Shown: one piece after another, positions 1 through 5,585 of the stretch
How the letters are laid out: every line of letters begins with the position of its first letter
Position numbering within the stretch: position 1 is the first letter of the stretch
Source of the DNA: Pseudomonadota bacterium
GTDB lineage: Bacteria; Pseudomonadota; Gammaproteobacteria; Burkholderiales; Burkholderiaceae_D
NCBI GenBank assembly: GCA_018241865.1
Contig: JAFECY010000181.1
Span: 1 to 5,585, forward strand
DNA: 5,585 bases
Direction of reading: 5' to 3'
The notes under the pieces: generated by a model
Seen by the model: the letters and a program-made list of their open reading frames with translations, nothing else
Told to the model about the DNA's origin: nothing
The model's database searches: none
Program-made: the position numbers and the translations under genes

Positions 1-1
1 G

Positions 2-73
2 ATCGTCGAATACCGCGTGCTGATGAAGGTTACCTTCGTCATCAAGGAAGCAGCGCCTAAGAAAGGGAAGTAA
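2..73 (+). CDS. 3' end of a probable dodecin (partial, 23 codons)
   Basis: An open frame enters from the left edge and stops at TAA 71-73. The visible C-terminus contains EYRVLMKVTFVIK followed by a Lys/Ala-rich tail (EAAPKKGK). The alternating hydrophobic strand with the pattern (V/I)x(E/H)(Y/F)(R/Q)VxxKVxF(x)(I/L) resembles the last beta strand of dodecins, small (about 70 aa) dodecameric flavin-binding proteins that store or buffer riboflavin, FMN or FAD in the cytoplasm. Only this strand is visible, so the call rests on a short motif remembered from the family. The next gene starts 30 nt downstream with no terminator in between, so the two may be co-transcribed. A flavin buffer upstream of an FAD enzyme would make sense but is inference. 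It could also be another small beta-rich protein. Confidence 0.55.
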   Translation: MVEYRVLMKVTFVIKEAAPKKGK

Positions 74-103
74 ACAAAGCAGGCCGGCAGCATTGGAGGG
101 AAC

Positions 104-586
104 ATGGATTTTTCCGATATTTTTAATTACGACGGACAGGCTGTTCCATCCGGGAACGGCGATTCTGTCTTCCTCGCCAATCTGCCGGCCGATGACTGGA
201 GCTACATTCTCTCCTTCACCCAGCGTTGCCGTTTTCGTGCGGGTGAAATGGTGGTGCGCCAAGGCGAACTGTCGGATGTGCTCTACATCGTCGCCAGCGG
301 CGAGCTCGACGTTTTGCTGACGGAAAGCGATGGCGAGGTGCGCAAGATATCGGGCATTCAGCCGCTTTCGGTGTTCGGTGAGCAGGCTTTTCTTGACGGC
401 CTGCCGCGTCTGGCTTCAGTGCAAGCCGTCACCGACAGTGAGATGCATTTGTTGACGCGCGAAGCTTTCGATCGGTTGGCTGCACGGCATCCCGATCTGG
501 CGCGGCAGATGTTGTTCGACCTAGGACGCATCGTCTCGTTGCGCCTGCGCGAAATGATGGCGCTGGCCATGCGCGGTAGCCGCTAG
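104..586 (+). CDS. Stand-alone cyclic-nucleotide-binding (CNB) domain protein, no HTH
   Basis: This 160-aa protein is probably cytoplasmic. Residues about 25-125 form a cNMP-binding beta-roll: LPADDWSYIL (27-36, N-terminal helix), FRAGEMVVRQGE (44-55), DVLYIVASGELDV (58-70), and a phosphate-binding cassette with FGE at 91-93 and LPRLASV at 100-106. The cassette keeps the Gly-Glu pair and the Arg (R102) that in CRP-type domains contact the ribose and the cyclic phosphate. Residues 126-158 form the following C-helix, and the protein ends there. There is no winged-helix DNA-binding domain, so it is not a conventional CRP/FNR transcription factor (about 210-250 aa). Start ATG 104 has a good ribosome site (GGAGG, 94-98). 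The stop is 1 nt before the ATG of the large redox gene, implying translational coupling and a functional link. It may act as a ligand-sensing subunit or regulator of that oxidoreductase (inference). The ligand cannot be told from sequence; some CNB domains have lost nucleotide binding. Confidence 0.88.
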   Translation: MDFSDIFNYDGQAVPSGNGDSVFLANLPADDWSYILSFTQRCRFRAGEMVVRQGELSDVLYIVASGELDVLLTESDGEVRKISGIQPLSVFGEQAFLDGLPRLASVQAVTDSEMHLLTREAFDRLAARHPDLARQMLFDLGRIVSLRLREMMALAMRGSR

Positions 587-587
587 C

Positions 588-3215
588 ATGGCCGAGATCC
601 GATTTCCGAATTACCTGCAAATTCCACCGCTGCTGCCGCTGCGCGCTTGGCATGTACTGCGCGTGTTGAGCGTGTTGACGGCGCTGACGATGGCGCTGTT
701 GCTGATTGTGCGCCCGCATTGGGCGTTGCCATTGTTTTGGATGCTGATCGTGCCGTTGCTGCCGGCGCTATTCTTGATTGCGCCCGGACTGTGGCGCAAT
801 ATCTGCCCGATGGCTGCGCTGAACCAGACGCCGCGCCTGTTCGGCTTTACCCGTGGTCTGGCGCACACACCGCGTATCCGCGAATACAGCTTTGTATTCG
901 GCATCGCGCTGTTTTTCCTGTTCGTCTCCAGCCGCAAATGGTTGTTCGATCACAGTGGCGTTGCCAGCGGTGTGCTGATCCTGTTCGGCCTAGGTAGCGC
1001 CTTCCTTGGCGGGTTGATTTTCAAGGGCAAGAGCGGCTGGTGCAGTAGCATTTGCCCGATGCTGCCGGTGCAGCGTCTCTACGGGCAGACACCGCTTAAG
1101 CTGGTCGGCAACGCGCATTGCCAGCCCTGCGTTGGCTGCACGAAAAACTGCTACGACTTCAATCCGCGCGTCGCCTTTCTCGCCGATCAGTACGACGACG
1201 ATCGTTACCATGCCGGTTATCGGCGCTTCTTCGCCGCCGTGCTGCCCGGCTTCGTGCTGGCTTTTTTCACGATGCCGCCGGGCGATGCGTCGATGGTGAC
1301 GCTGTATACCCACTTCCTGTTGTACGCCGCGCTCAGCATGGCGCTGTACAAGACCGGTGAAGCTTTCCTGAAAATTCCGATCAACAGCCTGAACATTTTG
1401 TTCGGCGCGGCCGCGTTCAATATCTATTACTGGTACGGTGCCACGGGTTGGTTCAACGCGCTATCGGGCTTGAGCGGCCATTGGGTCGTGCCCGAGCTCG
1501 CTCCCTATTTCATACGCGTGCCGCTGTGGATCGTCAGCGCCGTCTGGATCTGGCGTGGCTTCGCCACCGAAGGTTTGTTCCGTCGTGAGTTGGCCGGCAA
1601 GACTGCGACGGTCGCCGCCGGCGTCGGCCAGGGTGCGGCGGCGGCGCTGCGCAAGGCTTCCGCACAGGCCGGCATGCAAATGGTGATCGAACCGGAGCAG
1701 CAGAAAGTGGCCGCCGCGCAGGGGCAATCTTTGTTGGAGCTCATCGAAGGTTGCGGCGCGCGTATCGAATCCGGTTGCCGCATGGGCGTGTGCGGTGCCG
1801 ACCCGGTCGCCGTGCGCGCCGGCATGGATAACCTCGCACCGCCTGACGAAGACGAATGCAATACCTTGGCGCGCCTCGGCCACGCCGACAACACCCGCAT
1901 GGCTTGCCGCGCCCGCATCCAGAAGGGCGAAGTCGTCATCGCGCTGACCCCCGATCGGCGCGACGCGAAACAAGCCACCACCGCCGTTTTCGATCCTGCG
2001 ATTCGCCATGTGGTCGTGGTCGGCAATGGCATTGCCGGCGTCACGGCCGCCGATCACTTGCGTCGCCGACATCCCGAGTGCCGCATCACCTTGGTCGCCG
2101 ATGAAAACCATCACCTCTACAACCGCATGGCGATTACGCGCTTGGTTTATGGCCGCTCCGCCATGCAGGGCTTGTACCTGATGCCGGAGAGCTGGTACGC
2201 CGATCGCAACATCGACGTCATGCTCAACACCGCCGCGCGTACCATCGACGTAGAAAAACGCGAGCTGTTGCTGGCCGACGGTGAAACGCTCAGCTACGAC
2301 CGGTTGATCCTCGCCACCGGCAGCAGCAGTTTTGTGCCGCCTCTGCCGGGTTACGGCGACCCCGGCTGTCACGTGCTGCGTTCGGCCGATGATGCCATGA
2401 CGGTGCGCGGTTATGCTCAGCGCAGCGGTGCGCGCCATGCGGTGATCGCCGGCGGTGGCCTGCTCGGCTTGGAAGCCGCCTACGCTTTGCATAAACTTGG
2501 CTTGCAGGTCGCCGTCATCGAGCGCAATAAATGGCTGCTGCACCGCCAGCTCGACGAACGCGGCGGCCGCCTGCTGGAAGCCTATCTCGCCAACCTCGGC
2601 CTGCACATCCTCACCGAAGTGCAGATCAAGGCGCTCACCCGAGCCGAAGACGGCACACGCATGGCGCAACTCGAAGGCGGTGAACCGCGTCGCGCCGACC
2701 TGTTCATCGTCGCCGCCGGCATCGCGCCGAATGTCGAGCTAGCGCGTGCGGCCGGGATTGATGTCAAGCGCGGCATCGTGGTCGATGCGTGCATGCGCAC
2801 CAGCGCTGCCGATGTGTATGCCGCCGGCGACGCCGCCGAAATCGACGGCAAGGTACTGGGCTTGTGGCCGGTGGCAGTCGGTCAAGCCGAGGTCGCCGCC
2901 TGCAATGCGCTCGGTGAAGCGCGTGATTACGAAGAGCCGGTACTGTCAACCCAGCTCAAGGTGGTGGGCGCAGATTTGATCTCAGTCGGGAAATTCGAGG
3001 CGGGAGAGGGCGAGAGCAGTTTGTTCGAGGAAGACGTCGCCAACTATCGCTATCGCAAGCTGGTGTTGCGCGACGGCGCGCTGATCGGCGCTATCCTGAT
3101 CGGTTGGCCGGAATTGATCGAGCCGGTCGGCAAGGCCGTCAAAGCGGGACGCCGTCTGGACGGCGCGGAAGAAAAAATCAGAAGCGGCGACTGGTCGGTG
3201 TTTGCCGCGCAATAA
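588..3215 (+). CDS. Membrane 4Fe-4S / 2Fe-2S / FAD-NADH oxidoreductase fusion
   Basis: An 875-aa electron-transfer fusion, not a textbook enzyme. Residues 1-325 are membrane-bound with about eight segments (about 23-41, 45-66, 101-115, 124-145, 213-231, 237-254, 267-285, 307-323). They carry NICP (C73), CSSICP (C152, C156) and CxxCxxCxxxC (C178, C181, C184, C188), as in NapH/NosR-type polyferredoxins. Counting segments from a cytoplasmic N-terminus puts every cluster and the C-terminal domains in the cytoplasm. Residues about 362-455 are a ferredoxin-like domain (C397, C402, C440; Asp at the usual third Cys, 405). Residues 473-778 are a pyridine-nucleotide-disulfide-reductase-fold FAD enzyme: GNGIAG (479-484), ATGSS (576-580), GGGLLG (622-627) with E645 ending the next strand (favouring NADH), and AAGDAAE (745-751). 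It lacks a redox-active CxxxxC, so it is closer to NADH:rubredoxin/nitrite (NirB) reductase types. Residues 785-865 resemble their C-terminal domain. Likely path: NADH to FAD to Fe-S to a membrane or quinone partner, or the reverse (inference). ATG 588 has no clear ribosome site, so translation is probably coupled to the CNB gene. Confidence 0.85.
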   Translation: MAEIRFPNYLQIPPLLPLRAWHVLRVLSVLTALTMALLLIVRPHWALPLFWMLIVPLLPALFLIAPGLWRNICPMAALNQTPRLFGFTRGLAHTPRIREYSFVFGIALFFLFVSSRKWLFDHSGVASGVLILFGLGSAFLGGLIFKGKSGWCSSICPMLPVQRLYGQTPLKLVGNAHCQPCVGCTKNCYDFNPRVAFLADQYDDDRYHAGYRRFFAAVLPGFVLAFFTMPPGDASMVTLYTHFLLYAALSMALYKTGEAFLKIPINSLNILFGAAAFNIYYWYGATGWFNALSGLSGHWVVPELAPYFIRVPLWIVSAVWIWRGFATEGLFRRELAGKTATVAAGVGQGAAAALRKASAQAGMQMVIEPEQQKVAAAQGQSLLELIEGCGARIESGCRMGVCGADPVAVRAGMDNLAPPDEDECNTLARLGHADNTRMACRARIQKGEVVIALTPDRRDAKQATTAVFDPAIRHVVVVGNGIAGVTAADHLRRRHPECRITLVADENHHLYNRMAITRLVYGRSAMQGLYLMPESWYADRNIDVMLNTAARTIDVEKRELLLADGETLSYDRLILATGSSSFVPPLPGYGDPGCHVLRSADDAMTVRGYAQRSGARHAVIAGGGLLGLEAAYALHKLGLQVAVIERNKWLLHRQLDERGGRLLEAYLANLGLHILTEVQIKALTRAEDGTRMAQLEGGEPRRADLFIVAAGIAPNVELARAAGIDVKRGIVVDACMRTSAADVYAAGDAAEIDGKVLGLWPVAVGQAEVAACNALGEARDYEEPVLSTQLKVVGADLISVGKFEAGEGESSLFEEDVANYRYRKLVLRDGALIGAILIGWPELIEPVGKAVKAGRRLDGAEEKIRSGDWSVFAAQ

Positions 3216-3235
3216 AACTTTGCGCGACGCAACTT
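3211..3235 (-). terminator. Weak candidate terminator for the - strand ATPase gene
   Basis: Read on the - strand, a 5-bp stem (TTGCG / CGCAA, + positions 3220-3224 and 3228-3232) with a 3-nt loop is followed by the T-rich run AGTTTTATT. It lies about 115 nt past the ATPase stop and touches the stop codon of the redox fusion gene. The stem is short, so this is only a candidate. Confidence 0.25.
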
Positions 3236-3317
3236 CCGCACTGGTTTGTAAATCGCCGCGCTGACCGCGTTCAAGATCAATAGCGCATCCATTGAATGAT
3301 TGCTTGGTATCTGTGCA

Positions 3318-3356
3318 TGTGGCATGGGGCGCGCGCCACAAGGTCGCCTATTTTTT
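3318..3356 (+). terminator. Weak candidate terminator for the redox operon (convergent region)
   Basis: On the + strand a 6-bp stem TGTGGC / GCCACA (3318-3323 with 3335-3340) encloses a GC-rich loop that contains most of a perfect 10-bp palindrome, GGCGCGCGCC (3328-3337). Ten nucleotides after the stem comes a run of six T (3351-3356). The distance to the T run is too long for a textbook intrinsic terminator; a shorter alternative stem GGGCG / CGCCT (3327-3331 with 3345-3349, one G-T pair) abuts the run. The site overlaps the last codons of the - strand gene. The rest of the 132-nt convergent gap (3216-3347) holds no gene that I can support. Confidence 0.3.
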
Positions 3357-4907
3357 CAAAATCGAACCCAACACACCGCGAATGACGGCGCGGCCGACTT
3401 GCGAGCCGATGCTGCGCGCCGCCGATTTCACCATCGCTTGTCCGGCCGATTCGCGTCGGCTACCGCCGCCGAACAGGCCGCCCAGCATGTCGCCGATGGT
3501 CGAGCCGATCGAGGAACCGGAAGATTCTTGCGTATAGGGTGCGCTGCTGGGGCTGGCGGTACTGCCGGCGTTCGTTGCGTCGGTTGCACCTGCCTCGTTC
3601 GCCGGTTTGGCGTTGGCAGCAGTGCGGCCTTTGAGTTTTTCATAGGCCGATTCACGGTCCACCGTTTTTTCGTACACGCCGGCCACGACAGAAGTCTGCA
3701 TCGCCTGCTTGCGTTCATCCAGCGTGATCGGACCGATCTGCGAAGCCGGCGGCAGGATGAAGGCGCGCTCGACGATATTCGGCCGACCCTTTTCGTCGAG
3801 GAAGGACACCAGCGCTTCGCCCACGCCGAGTTCGGTGATGACTTGCGCGGTATCGAGCGCCGGATTGGGGCGGAAAGTATCGGCCGCCGATTTCACTGCT
3901 TTTTGGTCGCGCGGCGTGTAGGCGCGCAGCGCGTGCTGCACACGGTTGCCGAGCTGACCCAGCACGGTATCGGGAATGTCGAGCGGATTTTGCGTGATGA
4001 AAAATACGCCGACACCTTTGGAACGGATCAAGCGCACCACCTGCTCGATTTTGTCCAGCAGCGCCTTGGGTGCTTCGTTGAACAGCAGATGCGCTTCGTC
4101 GAAAAAAAACACCAGCTTGGGCTTGTCGAGATCGCCCACTTCCGGCAAATGCTCGAACAGTTCCGACAGCATCCACAACAGAAAGGTCGCGTATAGACGC
4201 GGTGCATTCAGCAGCTTGTCGGCCGCCAGAATGTTGACGATGCCTTTGCCGCTAGGATCGGTCTGCAGCAAGTCGTCGATGTTCAACATCGGCTCGCCGA
4301 AAAAGCGGTCGCCGCCCTGTTCCTCGATGGCGATCAAGCCGCGCTGGATTGCGCCGATACTGGCCGCCGAGGTGTTGCCGTATTCGGTGCGGAAATCGGC
4401 GGCATTGTCGCCGACGTGCTGCAGCATGGCGCGCAAGTCCTTGGTGTCGAGCAGCAGCAAGCCATTGTCGTCGGCGATCTTGAACACCAGTTGCAGCACG
4501 CCTTCCTGCGTATCGTTCAGGTTCAGCATGCGCGCCAGCAGCAGCGGACCGAGATCGGACACCGTCGCCCGCACCGGATGGCCCTGTTCGCCGAACACAT
4601 CCCAGAACGTCACCGGGCAAGCTGCCCATTGCGGTTCGGCTTCCTCTAACATGTCCAGTCGCTGCTTCATCTTGCTCGACAGCGCACCCGCCTTGGCCAT
4701 GCCCGACAAATCGCCCTTGACGTCGGCCATGAACACCGGCACGCCGATACCCGATAAGGCTTGCGCCAGCACTTGCAGCGTCACGGTTTTGCCGGTGCCG
4801 GTCGCGCCGGTGATGCAGCCGTGGCGATTGGCGAGGTTGGACAGCAATGCCAGCGTAGCGGCCGGCTTGGCGTGGGTATTTTTGGCGATGGGCAAGGAAA
4901 CGGACAT
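3348..4907 (-). CDS. yjgR: DUF853 / YjgR-family HerA-like P-loop ATPase
   Basis: A 519-aa cytoplasmic ATPase of the HerA/FtsK superfamily, about the same length as E. coli YjgR. N-terminal [10 protein letters not shown] leads into [15 protein letters not shown] with Walker A at 34-41 (G34, G39, K40, T41). [11 protein letters not shown] (59-69) is characteristic of the family. Walker B is LVFFFDEAH (265-273; D270, E271), followed by the FFITQNP sensor motif (302-308) and conserved arginines in [14 protein letters not shown] (321-334). Residues about 428-470 are an Ala/Ser/Thr/Pro-rich linker, and the C-terminus has a Gly-rich [11 protein letters not shown] stretch (472-482) before a basic helix. 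The family is often annotated as a putative helicase or DNA translocase; its biological role is poorly defined. Start choice: ATG at 4905-4907 aligns with the YjgR N-terminus as I recall it; an in-frame TTG at 4914-4916 would add three residues. Neither has a clear ribosome site. The gene converges on the redox operon and diverges from the exported Tudor-knot gene. Confidence 0.92.
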   Translation of the reverse strand: MSVSLPIAKNTHAKPAATLALLSNLANRHGCITGATGTGKTVTLQVLAQALSGIGVPVFMADVKGDLSGMAKAGALSSKMKQRLDMLEEAEPQWAACPVTFWDVFGEQGHPVRATVSDLGPLLLARMLNLNDTQEGVLQLVFKIADDNGLLLLDTKDLRAMLQHVGDNAADFRTEYGNTSAASIGAIQRGLIAIEEQGGDRFFGEPMLNIDDLLQTDPSGKGIVNILAADKLLNAPRLYATFLLWMLSELFEHLPEVGDLDKPKLVFFFDEAHLLFNEAPKALLDKIEQVVRLIRSKGVGVFFITQNPLDIPDTVLGQLGNRVQHALRAYTPRDQKAVKSAADTFRPNPALDTAQVITELGVGEALVSFLDEKGRPNIVERAFILPPASQIGPITLDERKQAMQTSVVAGVYEKTVDRESAYEKLKGRTAANAKPANEAGATDATNAGSTASPSSAPYTQESSGSSIGSTIGDMLGGLFGGGSRRESAGQAMVKSAARSIGSQVGRAVIRGVLGSILKK

Positions 4908-4939
4908 AGTCGTCAAAAGGAAGAGTGAATCGAGCGGCC

Positions 4940-4945
4940 ATTATA
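4940..4945 (-). promoter_or_regulatory. -10 box (TATAAT) of the ATPase gene
   Basis: On the - strand the sequence reads GGCTATAATGG, a perfect sigma-70 -10 hexamer. It would start transcription near 4933, leaving a leader of about 26 nt to the ATG at 4907. No good -35 hexamer is seen at 16-18 nt upstream, so the promoter may need an activator or rely on the near-extended -10. Confidence 0.5.
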
Positions 4946-4962
4946 GCCAAACGCCTTCCTGC

Positions 4963-4991
4963 GCCGGGATGGGAAAGCCGGGATGGAAAAA
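4963..4991. repeat. Short tandem direct repeat in the divergent intergenic region
   Basis: GCCGGGATGG occurs at 4963-4972 and again at 4977-4986, each followed by an A-run, giving two units of about 14 bp. It lies between the divergent ATPase and exported-protein genes, immediately upstream of the ATPase -10 box, where the -35 element would be. It may be a binding site for a regulator, or chance. Confidence 0.35.
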
Positions 4992-5087
4992 CGCTTGCAT
5001 ATCGACGGCGGCAGGTTCACCATCAGCATGCGGTACGCGGTTGTTTCATCAAGCTCATCAAATCTTCACCATCAACAAAATAAACGA

Positions 5088-5093
5088 GAGGGG
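5088..5093 (+). promoter_or_regulatory. Ribosome binding site that decides the start at 5101
   Basis: GAGGGG at 5088-5093 lies 7 nt before ATG 5101, the usual spacing. The other in-frame ATG, at 5095, is only 1 nt from it and is too close to be used well. This places the start at 5101 and gives a clean signal peptide beginning MKW. Confidence 0.6.
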
Positions 5094-5100
5094 AATGACA

Positions 5101-5508
5101 ATGAAATGGATTTCAGGGATGTCCGTGTTGTGCGCCAGTTTTCTATTGGCCGCCGCCGCACAGGCCGCGCCGGTATGCGCGGTCGGCGAAAGCGCCAATG
5201 TGCTGTGGAAAGGCAAGTGGTATCCAGCCACGGTGACCAAGGTCAACGAAGATCAGAGCCGCTGCTACATCCACTACAGCGGTTACGACAATAGCTGGGA
5301 TGAATGGGTCGGCGGCGACCGCTACAAAAAATCCGGCGGCGCGGCGGCAGGCTTTAAGGTTGGTGACGCCGTCTCGGTCAAGTGGAAAGGAAGCTGGTAT
5401 GCCGCTAGCGTCATGCAAGTCGGCGACAGCAAATACAAAATTCATTACGACCAATACGACAATTCTTGGGATGAATGGGTAGGGCCAGATCGAATCAAGG
5501 CGCGCTAA
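5101..5508 (+). CDS. Exported protein with two Tudor-knot/chromo-barrel-like repeats
   Basis: A 135-aa protein I cannot assign to a named gene. Residues 1-22 form a Sec signal peptide: MK start, hydrophobic core about 7-20, and an AQA cleavage site before APVC. The mature part is two SH3-like repeats, about 28-76 and 86-134, each with VGE/VGD, a WKGxWY strand, a variable strand, IHYxxYDNSWDEWVGxDR. The second unit is shifted 57 residues from the first. The YDNSWDEWV signature resembles Tudor-knot (MSL/MOF chromo-barrel-type) domains, which in eukaryotes bind nucleic acid or methylated histone tails. Here the protein should be periplasmic or secreted, so its ligand is unknown. C26 and C55 lie in and just before the first repeat only and could form a disulfide. 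It is probably a single-gene unit: divergent from the ATPase and closed by a strong terminator. A frame open much further upstream is only the antisense of the ATPase gene. Confidence 0.85.
   Translation: MKWISGMSVLCASFLLAAAAQAAPVCAVGESANVLWKGKWYPATVTKVNEDQSRCYIHYSGYDNSWDEWVGGDRYKKSGGAAAGFKVGDAVSVKWKGSWYAASVMQVGDSKYKIHYDQYDNSWDEWVGPDRIKAR
5284..5312 (+). repeat. Direct repeat copy 1 within the Tudor-knot gene
   Basis: This 29-bp stretch encodes the YDNSWDEWVG signature of the first domain. It matches 5455-5483 at 25 of 29 positions and is offset by 171 nt (57 codons), marking an internal domain duplication. Confidence 0.8.
5455..5483 (+). repeat. Direct repeat copy 2 within the Tudor-knot gene
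   Basis: Second copy of the duplicated segment, encoding the same signature in the C-terminal domain. Three of the four differences from copy 1 fall in one codon, a Ser codon changed from AGC to TCT, so the protein motif is unchanged. Confidence 0.8.
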
Positions 5509-5523
5509 GGTCGCAGGTAGAGG

Positions 5524-5552
5524 AGAAGGAGGCGTGCGCCTCCTTTTCTATT
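5524..5552 (+). terminator. Strong intrinsic (rho-independent) terminator
   Basis: Fifteen nucleotides after the Tudor-knot stop, AAGGAGGC (5526-5533) pairs perfectly with GCCTCCTT (5538-5545) around a GTGC loop. A G-T and an A-T pair extend the stem to 10 bp, and TTTTCTATTTC follows. This ends the transcript of the exported protein. Confidence 0.88.
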
Positions 5553-5585
5553 TCATGTAGTGGTGGAAAAGCCTGACCCCCATAC

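Noticed and set aside
104..586. CRP/FNR-family transcription factor
   Set aside because: The protein ends after the C-helix; no helix-turn-helix follows, and the next gene begins 1 nt later in another frame with a different fold, so there is no sign of a frameshifted DNA-binding domain.
473..590. Possible frameshift splitting a single CNB-oxidoreductase fusion gene
   Set aside because: The CNB gene ends cleanly with a stop, and the next gene opens with a plausible ATG and an N-terminal region leading into a membrane segment. A 1-nt gap is ordinary operon spacing, so separate coupled genes are the simpler reading.
1461..2669. Long - strand open frame (402 aa) opposite the redox fusion gene
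   Set aside because: It is antisense to a clearly homologous coding region, is rich in His/Gly/Ala/Arg as expected for a GC-rich shadow frame, has no recognisable domain, and no ribosome site supports it.
3300..4196. 298-aa + strand open frame opposite the ATPase C-terminal half
   Set aside because: Arg/His-rich antisense shadow with no motif; the - strand frame carries conserved ATPase motifs throughout.
4252..4950. 232-aa - strand open frame overlapping the ATPase N-terminal half
   Set aside because: Out-of-frame shadow of the ATPase gene; it starts inside the promoter region at the -10 box and is Arg/Ala-rich without a domain.
3976..5094. + strand open frame continuous with the exported-protein gene, making a 510-aa protein
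   Set aside because: The upstream part is antisense to the ATPase gene and is Ser/Arg/Pro-rich without any family signature. A ribosome site and signal peptide place the true start at 5101.

Overview
The window looks like a chromosomal segment of a GC-rich Gram-negative proteobacterium, most likely a betaproteobacterium. This is inferred from GC-rich third codon positions, an Sec-type signal peptide on the last gene, a YjgR/DUF853 ATPase close to proteobacterial homologues, and the general character of the redox genes. No RNA gene, insertion sequence, phage gene or CRISPR array was seen.

Left part (1-3215, + strand): the last 23 codons of a small protein resembling the C-terminus of a dodecin (flavin-binding) are followed 30 nt later by a stand-alone cyclic-nucleotide-binding (CNB) domain protein of 160 aa. 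One nucleotide after its stop begins an 875-aa membrane redox fusion. In order, that protein has about eight membrane segments with NapH/NosR-like cysteine motifs and a CxxCxxCxxxC ferredoxin motif, a [2Fe-2S] ferredoxin-like domain in which the third canonical cysteine is Asp, and a NirB/NADH-rubredoxin-reductase-like FAD/NADH module with its C-terminal domain. The tight spacing suggests one transcript in which a nucleotide-sensing domain is made together with a complete NADH-to-membrane electron-transfer chain. This pair is the most interesting unit in the window.

Middle (3216-4907): a short convergent intergenic region with only weak terminator candidates, then on the - strand a HerA/FtsK-like P-loop ATPase of the DUF853/YjgR family with intact Walker A and B motifs and a low-complexity C-terminal tail. 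A good TATAAT -10 box lies just upstream of it.

Right part (4908-5585): a divergent intergenic region holding short direct repeats, then a small exported protein (5101-5508, + strand) made of two near-identical Tudor-knot/chromo-barrel-like repeats, followed by a strong intrinsic terminator. The ATPase and the exported protein appear to be independent single-gene units and have no evident link to the redox operon.
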